A stretch of 8,117 nt of DNA, taken from the NCBI GenBank assembly GCA_015233295.1, contig JADFYC010000161.1, positions 1 to 8,117 on the forward strand, written 5' to 3'. Source of the stretch: Deltaproteobacteria bacterium (GTDB taxonomy: Bacteria > Desulfobacterota > JADFXK01). The translations under genes were made by a program, and so were the position numbers. The notes under the pieces were generated by a model, which was not told where the DNA came from, made no database searches, and was given only the letters and a program-made list of their open reading frames with translations. Position 1 is the first letter of the stretch. The number at the start of each line of letters is the position of its first letter. Shown here piece after piece: positions 5,242 through 8,117 of the stretch.

Positions 5242-7554
5242 ATGATGAATTTGGAAATTGTTAGGGATGATGAGGAAATCAATGCCGACCGGGTTGGTTT
5301 TGATTTGTCCGCTCCTTCGGGAAGGCCGTTACACGATTGCTTTGACTCATTCCGTTCCGTCAACATAATTGCATTAGTGATTAACGAATATCATCTCTTC
5401 GAATATCTTTACGGCCTTCAATTTATCAGAACTATAGAAGAAATACTCAAAGAATCATTGCAAATGGCGATGACTCCCATCAAGGACAAAACTAAGAGTG
5501 TCCTTGACATCCTGACCATGGTCAATGGGGAGTACCTGATCCTATTTCCCAATCCACCTGAAGAGGCCGTTAATTTGCCCGACGAAGCCTATGCTTTGAA
5601 ATTAGGTATCCAAAACGAAATTAATAAAAAAGCCATCCAGTTGACCGGCCAGAAGATCGAGTTGGGCGTCGGGTATGCCGTGATAGTTAATTGCGAGGAT
5701 CGGCAAAAGCGAAAAAGAAGCTATTTGAAGGCCATGAACGACGCCAGATGCTTGGGACGCCGGAATCTTGATATCAATGAACTGAAAGTGGCCCATCAGT
5801 TCCGGGAAATCCTGGAAGCTGGTCGGATAGCCGCCCATTACCAGCCTATTTTCGATATGGTTTCCGGTCGGATTATGGGCTGGGAGGCCTTGAGTCGAGG
5901 CCCGGAAGGGACGTCCTTTTATTCCCCCTTGATGCTATTTGATATAGCAGAACAACTGGGTCTCATTTTTGCCCTGGAAAAGCTTTGCCGTGAAAAAGCG
6001 ATTAACAGATTGGGACGGATATCCAACGAGGAAAAGCTGTTCCTGAATATTCACCCGCGCACGGTGGTCGACCCCAGTTTCAGTCCCGGAAAGACTCTTG
6101 AACTCATCACCCGCGTTGGTCTGACCCCGGAAAATGTGGTCTTTGAAATTACAGAGCGCCACAGCATAAAGGATTTTGCACTGTTTCACCAGACCATTGA
6201 TCATTATCGCAGCCAGGGGTTTAAGGTGGCCTTAGACGACATGGGGACAGGATATTCCGGTTTGTCCAACATTGCAGAGTTGAGGCCTGATTTTATCAAG
6301 ATCGACATGTCCTTAGTCCGGGGGATCGATAGAAACCCGACCAAACGAGCGTTGTTGGAAACATTCATTACTTTTGCCAATAAAATCGGGTCCAAGATCA
6401 TCGCCGAAGGGATTGAAACGAAGGCTGAAGCAAGTTGTTTAATCGATATCGGGACTCACTTCGGCCAAGGTTTCTATCTAGGTAAGCCGCAATACCCTAA
6501 GTCTGAACTCAATTTCAATATGGAAGAACTCCGCCTTATCAACATGGAATCACTTGGCAGACTAACCTGCTCCGTTCCAATCGGGCAGCTATCTGAGATT
6601 GTCGAACCTATCGACCCGGCAGATCCTGTTCGCTCTGCCCAGATTTGCTTTGAAAAGGATCGTACTCGGGCCAGCATTGTGGTAGCCACAAAGGGAAAGC
6701 CGCTGGGTTTGATTATGGATTATCATCTGGGTCGAAAATTATCCGGTCTATATGGAGTTCCGCTCTATTATAACCGGCCGATTTCCATAATCATGGATCC
6801 AAACCCACTGATAGTCGACAAAGTCACGCCTTTGGAACAAGTGGCTAAAATGGCCATGTCCCGGGATAAGCTAAAAACGTACGACGACATCATCGTCACC
6901 CAAAATGAACTCTTGCAGGGGGTCGTCTCCGTCCAAAAAATCCTCGACCATTTAGCCAAGGTAAATATCGAAATGGCCAAGGGGACAAACCCTCTCTCCG
7001 GCTTGCCTGGGAATGTGGCGATTGAAAGAGAACTAGAGAATCGGCTCAAGCAAGACCAACCATTCGCTCTGATTTACGCAGATCTCGATAATTTTAAGGT
7101 CTATAACGACACCTATGGGTTTAAAAAGGGTGATCAGATTATTTTGCTGACGGCCAAGATTTTGGACTGGGCCGGCAAGCGGCATGGGCATCGAGATGAT
7201 TTCCTGGCCCATATCGGGGGTGACGACTTTGTCCTGATTACTTCACCGGAGTCAGCCGAACGAATCTGTCTGGGCGTAGTGCGTCTCTTTAAACGATTGT
7301 CAGGCGCCTGTTATAATGCCAGTGACCAGGAGCGCGGCTGGATCAGGGCTAAAGGACGGGACGGACAGGATAGGGAGTTTCCCTTAGTTTCAATTTCCCT
7401 GGCTATTGTTGATTGCTGTGGAAAATGCACCCTGGTCGATATCGGCGAACGGTCTGCCGAAGTGAAGAAATACGCCAAAAGCAAGCCTGGAAACTGTTTT
7501 GTCCGAGACCGACGAGCCCCACTAGGTACTAAAGAAACTCAACTTCCGGTATAG
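5242..7554 (+). CDS. Cyclic-di-GMP enzyme: degenerate GGDEF, EAL, CBS pair, GGDDF
   Basis: This 770-residue cytoplasmic protein has no membrane helix. Residues about 35-180 look like a degenerate GGDEF domain, with VNGEY (94-98) where GGDEF belongs. The EAL phosphodiesterase domain (about 190-425) keeps the expected catalytic and metal residues: E215 in the EAL motif, N269, E302, D332-D333 (LDDMGTG), K353, E389 and Q409; it is probably active in hydrolysing cyclic-di-GMP. Two CBS repeats follow (about 445-500 and 515-572); such pairs usually bind adenine nucleotides and regulate attached domains. The C-terminal GGDEF-type domain (about 583-755) keeps DLDNFK (614-619) but has GGDDF (659-663), with D in place of the usual fourth-position E. 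The inhibitory RxxD site is not intact (HRDD at 650-653). It could still make cyclic-di-GMP weakly, or bind GTP to control the EAL domain. ATGs at 5242 and 5245 both fit the AAGAGG site at 5231-5236. It is transcribed divergently from the kinase operon. Confidence 0.95.
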   Translation: MMNLEIVRDDEEINADRVGFDLSAPSGRPLHDCFDSFRSVNIIALVINEYHLFEYLYGLQFIRTIEEILKESLQMAMTPIKDKTKSVLDILTMVNGEYLILFPNPPEEAVNLPDEAYALKLGIQNEINKKAIQLTGQKIELGVGYAVIVNCEDRQKRKRSYLKAMNDARCLGRRNLDINELKVAHQFREILEAGRIAAHYQPIFDMVSGRIMGWEALSRGPEGTSFYSPLMLFDIAEQLGLIFALEKLCREKAINRLGRISNEEKLFLNIHPRTVVDPSFSPGKTLELITRVGLTPENVVFEITERHSIKDFALFHQTIDHYRSQGFKVALDDMGTGYSGLSNIAELRPDFIKIDMSLVRGIDRNPTKRALLETFITFANKIGSKIIAEGIETKAEASCLIDIGTHFGQGFYLGKPQYPKSELNFNMEELRLINMESLGRLTCSVPIGQLSEIVEPIDPADPVRSAQICFEKDRTRASIVVATKGKPLGLIMDYHLGRKLSGLYGVPLYYNRPISIIMDPNPLIVDKVTPLEQVAKMAMSRDKLKTYDDIIVTQNELLQGVVSVQKILDHLAKVNIEMAKGTNPLSGLPGNVAIERELENRLKQDQPFALIYADLDNFKVYNDTYGFKKGDQIILLTAKILDWAGKRHGHRDDFLAHIGGDDFVLITSPESAERICLGVVRLFKRLSGACYNASDQERGWIRAKGRDGQDREFPLVSISLAIVDCCGKCTLVDIGERSAEVKKYAKSKPGNCFVRDRRAPLGTKETQLPV

Positions 7555-7557
7555 ACA

Positions 7558-7597
7558 AAGCCGGGCCGGAGGCTCTCAAGAATCCATAATCCGGCTT
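7558..7597 (+). other. Inverted repeat just after the cyclic-di-GMP gene
   Basis: AAGCCGG (7558-7564) is a perfect inverted match to CCGGCTT (7591-7597), with 26 bases between. It begins four bases after the stop codon. No T-run follows, so it is not a typical intrinsic terminator; it may stabilise the 3' end, or act in the leader of the receiver fragment. Confidence 0.4.
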
Positions 7598-7644
7598 ATA
7601 GAAGACCGACATCACCTCAGAAATGAATGATTCACGGGATAACC

Positions 7645-7650
7645 AGGAGG
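7645..7650 (+). promoter_or_regulatory. Strong ribosome binding site for the receiver fragment
   Basis: AGGAGG lies four bases before the ATG at 7655. This near-perfect site is the main reason to believe that the short ORF downstream starts there, and that its ancestor was an expressed gene. Confidence 0.7.
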
Positions 7651-7654
7651 TTAT

Positions 7655-7831
7655 ATGGCGACATTAGGTATCGTTAATGCTGAGGAGGACAGCCGAGACA
7701 TGTACCTCGACGAATTAACCGAAGAGGGACGTTTCGTCGCGGCTCTCCCTTCAGGCTTGTACTTGCGAGAGTCTTTGGAGTCTCTTTTGCCTGACGTGAT
7801 GGCGTTGGACATCATGTTGGGGCGGGGCTAG
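7655..7831 (+). pseudogene. Truncated response-regulator receiver domain (58 codons)
   Basis: The ORF begins MATLGIVNAEEDSRD and ends ALDIMLGRG before TAG at 7829-7831. It follows the first half of a receiver domain: strand 1 (LGIVNAEED, where IVDDEED is usual), helix 1 with the common ELTEEG, and the strand carrying the phosphoacceptor (PDVMALDIML, D52). A complete receiver needs about 120 residues. Strands and helices after D52, including the switch Thr/Ser and the Lys, are missing, and I could not find them in another frame downstream. The acidic pair that binds magnesium is changed to N8-A9, so the fragment should not be phosphorylated. Likely a decayed stand-alone CheY-like regulator; a short regulatory peptide is a less likely alternative. 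It lies 100 bases after the cyclic-di-GMP gene, on the same strand. Confidence 0.6.
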
Positions 7832-7939
7832 CGCGATTAACTTACTGCTGTGAATTATGCAGAATAGTGTTTGCAACATCTTCTCGGGCGTGCGTTCTTC
7901 TTTTCTACCGAGTCCTGCCTGGATGAATTGACAAGTACG

Positions 7940-8015
7940 GGTGGCCCCGGAGTAAATAACGGCGCCTCGGGAAGCACCAAAAAGGGCTACCGGATACTAA
8001 TTAGCCGGTTATCCG
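7940..8015 (+). ncRNA. Candidate structured RNA: imperfect hairpin plus possible pseudoknot
   Basis: First element: GGTG (7940-7943) pairs with CACC (7975-7978), and CCCGG (7946-7950) with TCGGG (7967-7971), across a small asymmetric internal loop. Second element: GGCTA (7985-7989) can pair with TAGCC (8002-8006), and CGGATA (7991-7996) with TATCCG (8010-8015). These two stems interleave, as in an H-type pseudoknot with loops of 1, 5 and 3 bases, or they are alternative folds; CCGG (7990-7993) can also pair with CCGG (8005-8008). A terminator follows three bases later. The arrangement resembles a riboswitch or attenuator, but no known class is recognised. On the minus strand GGCTA...TAGCC is followed by a C and five Ts, so a terminator for a gene entering from the right is a simpler alternative. 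Confidence 0.3.
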
Positions 8016-8017
8016 AT

Positions 8018-8050
8018 CCGCAAGAGCTGAAGACTCTGCGGGTTTTTTTT
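8018..8050 (+). terminator. Strong rho-independent terminator
   Basis: CCGC (8018-8021) pairs with GCGG (8038-8041) and AGAG (8023-8026) with CTCT (8034-8037), with one bulged A and a 7-base loop. Eight Ts follow directly at 8043-8050. This is a clear intrinsic terminator for plus-strand transcripts, either those carrying the cyclic-di-GMP gene and receiver fragment or a short transcript from the structured segment just upstream. Confidence 0.85.
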
Positions 8051-8117
8051 GGGCCGGGGATGGCGACTATTCACTTGACAGGACTGCTCACCTGGAGCTT
8101 CAAAAGCCGCGGCCGTG

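Larger units (their letters stand above)
7832..8117. other. Non-coding right end with structured segment
   Basis: No convincing gene is present. Frames after the receiver fragment are short and match nothing I recognise. Positions 7832-7935 show nothing clear. Positions 7940-8050 contain consecutive potential RNA structures and an intrinsic terminator. Beyond 8050 an ATG at 8060 opens a frame to the window edge (MATIHLTGLLTWSFKSRGR), but it lacks a properly spaced ribosome binding site and is not called as a gene. Confidence 0.5.

Noticed and set aside
7940..8015. Integron attC site
   Set aside because: Although palindromic, it lacks a proper RYYYAAC / GTTRRRY pair.
8060..8117. ORF from ATG 8060 to the window edge, starting ATGGCGAC like the receiver fragment
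   Set aside because: The shared start is only a few codons; the rest does not match a receiver domain and there is no well-placed ribosome binding site. Too short to judge.
8060..8117. Minus-strand resemblance to the C-terminal end of the histidine kinase ATPase domain
   Set aside because: Short matches (such as GTCAAGTG, and HGRGF compared with GHGLGL) fall in different frames with stops and do not keep the right spacing. It could be a decayed kinase, but chance is as likely.

Overview
The window reads as bacterial chromosome, most likely from Desulfobacterota (the former Deltaproteobacteria). This is inferred from the protein families and from the style of the chemoreceptor and response-regulator sequences; no rRNA or marker gene is present to confirm it. 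All the recognisable genes are signal transduction genes: a chemoreceptor, a histidine kinase with a sigma-54-type response regulator, a large cyclic-di-GMP enzyme, and the remnant of a receiver-domain protein.

Layout, left to right. (1) Positions 1-112 are AT-rich and show no gene. (2) Positions 113-1564 (+) encode a methyl-accepting chemotaxis protein that lacks its first transmembrane helix and the first part of its Cache sensor; the reading frame is closed by a stop at 11-13. (3) Positions 1565-1708 lie between two convergent genes and hold half of a dispersed palindromic repeat. (4) Positions 1709-4659 (-) hold a two-gene operon: a soluble RsbRD-like/PAS histidine kinase, and an NtrC-family regulator whose start overlaps the kinase end by 13 bases. 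(5) Positions 4660-5241 separate this operon from the divergent gene on the right. This stretch holds a full palindromic repeat and several short direct repeats that could be operator sites. (6) Positions 5242-7554 (+) encode a 770-residue cytoplasmic protein with the order degenerate GGDEF, EAL, CBS pair, GGDEF-type (GGDDF). (7) Positions 7555-8117 hold a 58-codon receiver fragment with a good ribosome binding site, then about 110 bases of potential RNA structure ending in a strong intrinsic terminator.

How the genes may work together (inference): the kinase senses a cytoplasmic signal and phosphorylates the regulator, which activates sigma-54 promoters elsewhere or nearby. The divergent position of the cyclic-di-GMP enzyme makes it a possible target, but I found no convincing -24/-12 promoter in the shared intergenic region. 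The truncated chemoreceptor, the receiver remnant and the repeat copies suggest local gene decay and rearrangement. No phage, CRISPR, transposase or clearly new defence or biosynthetic system is visible. The parts least explained by known families are the structured non-coding segment at 7940-8050 and the repeat cluster upstream of the cyclic-di-GMP gene.
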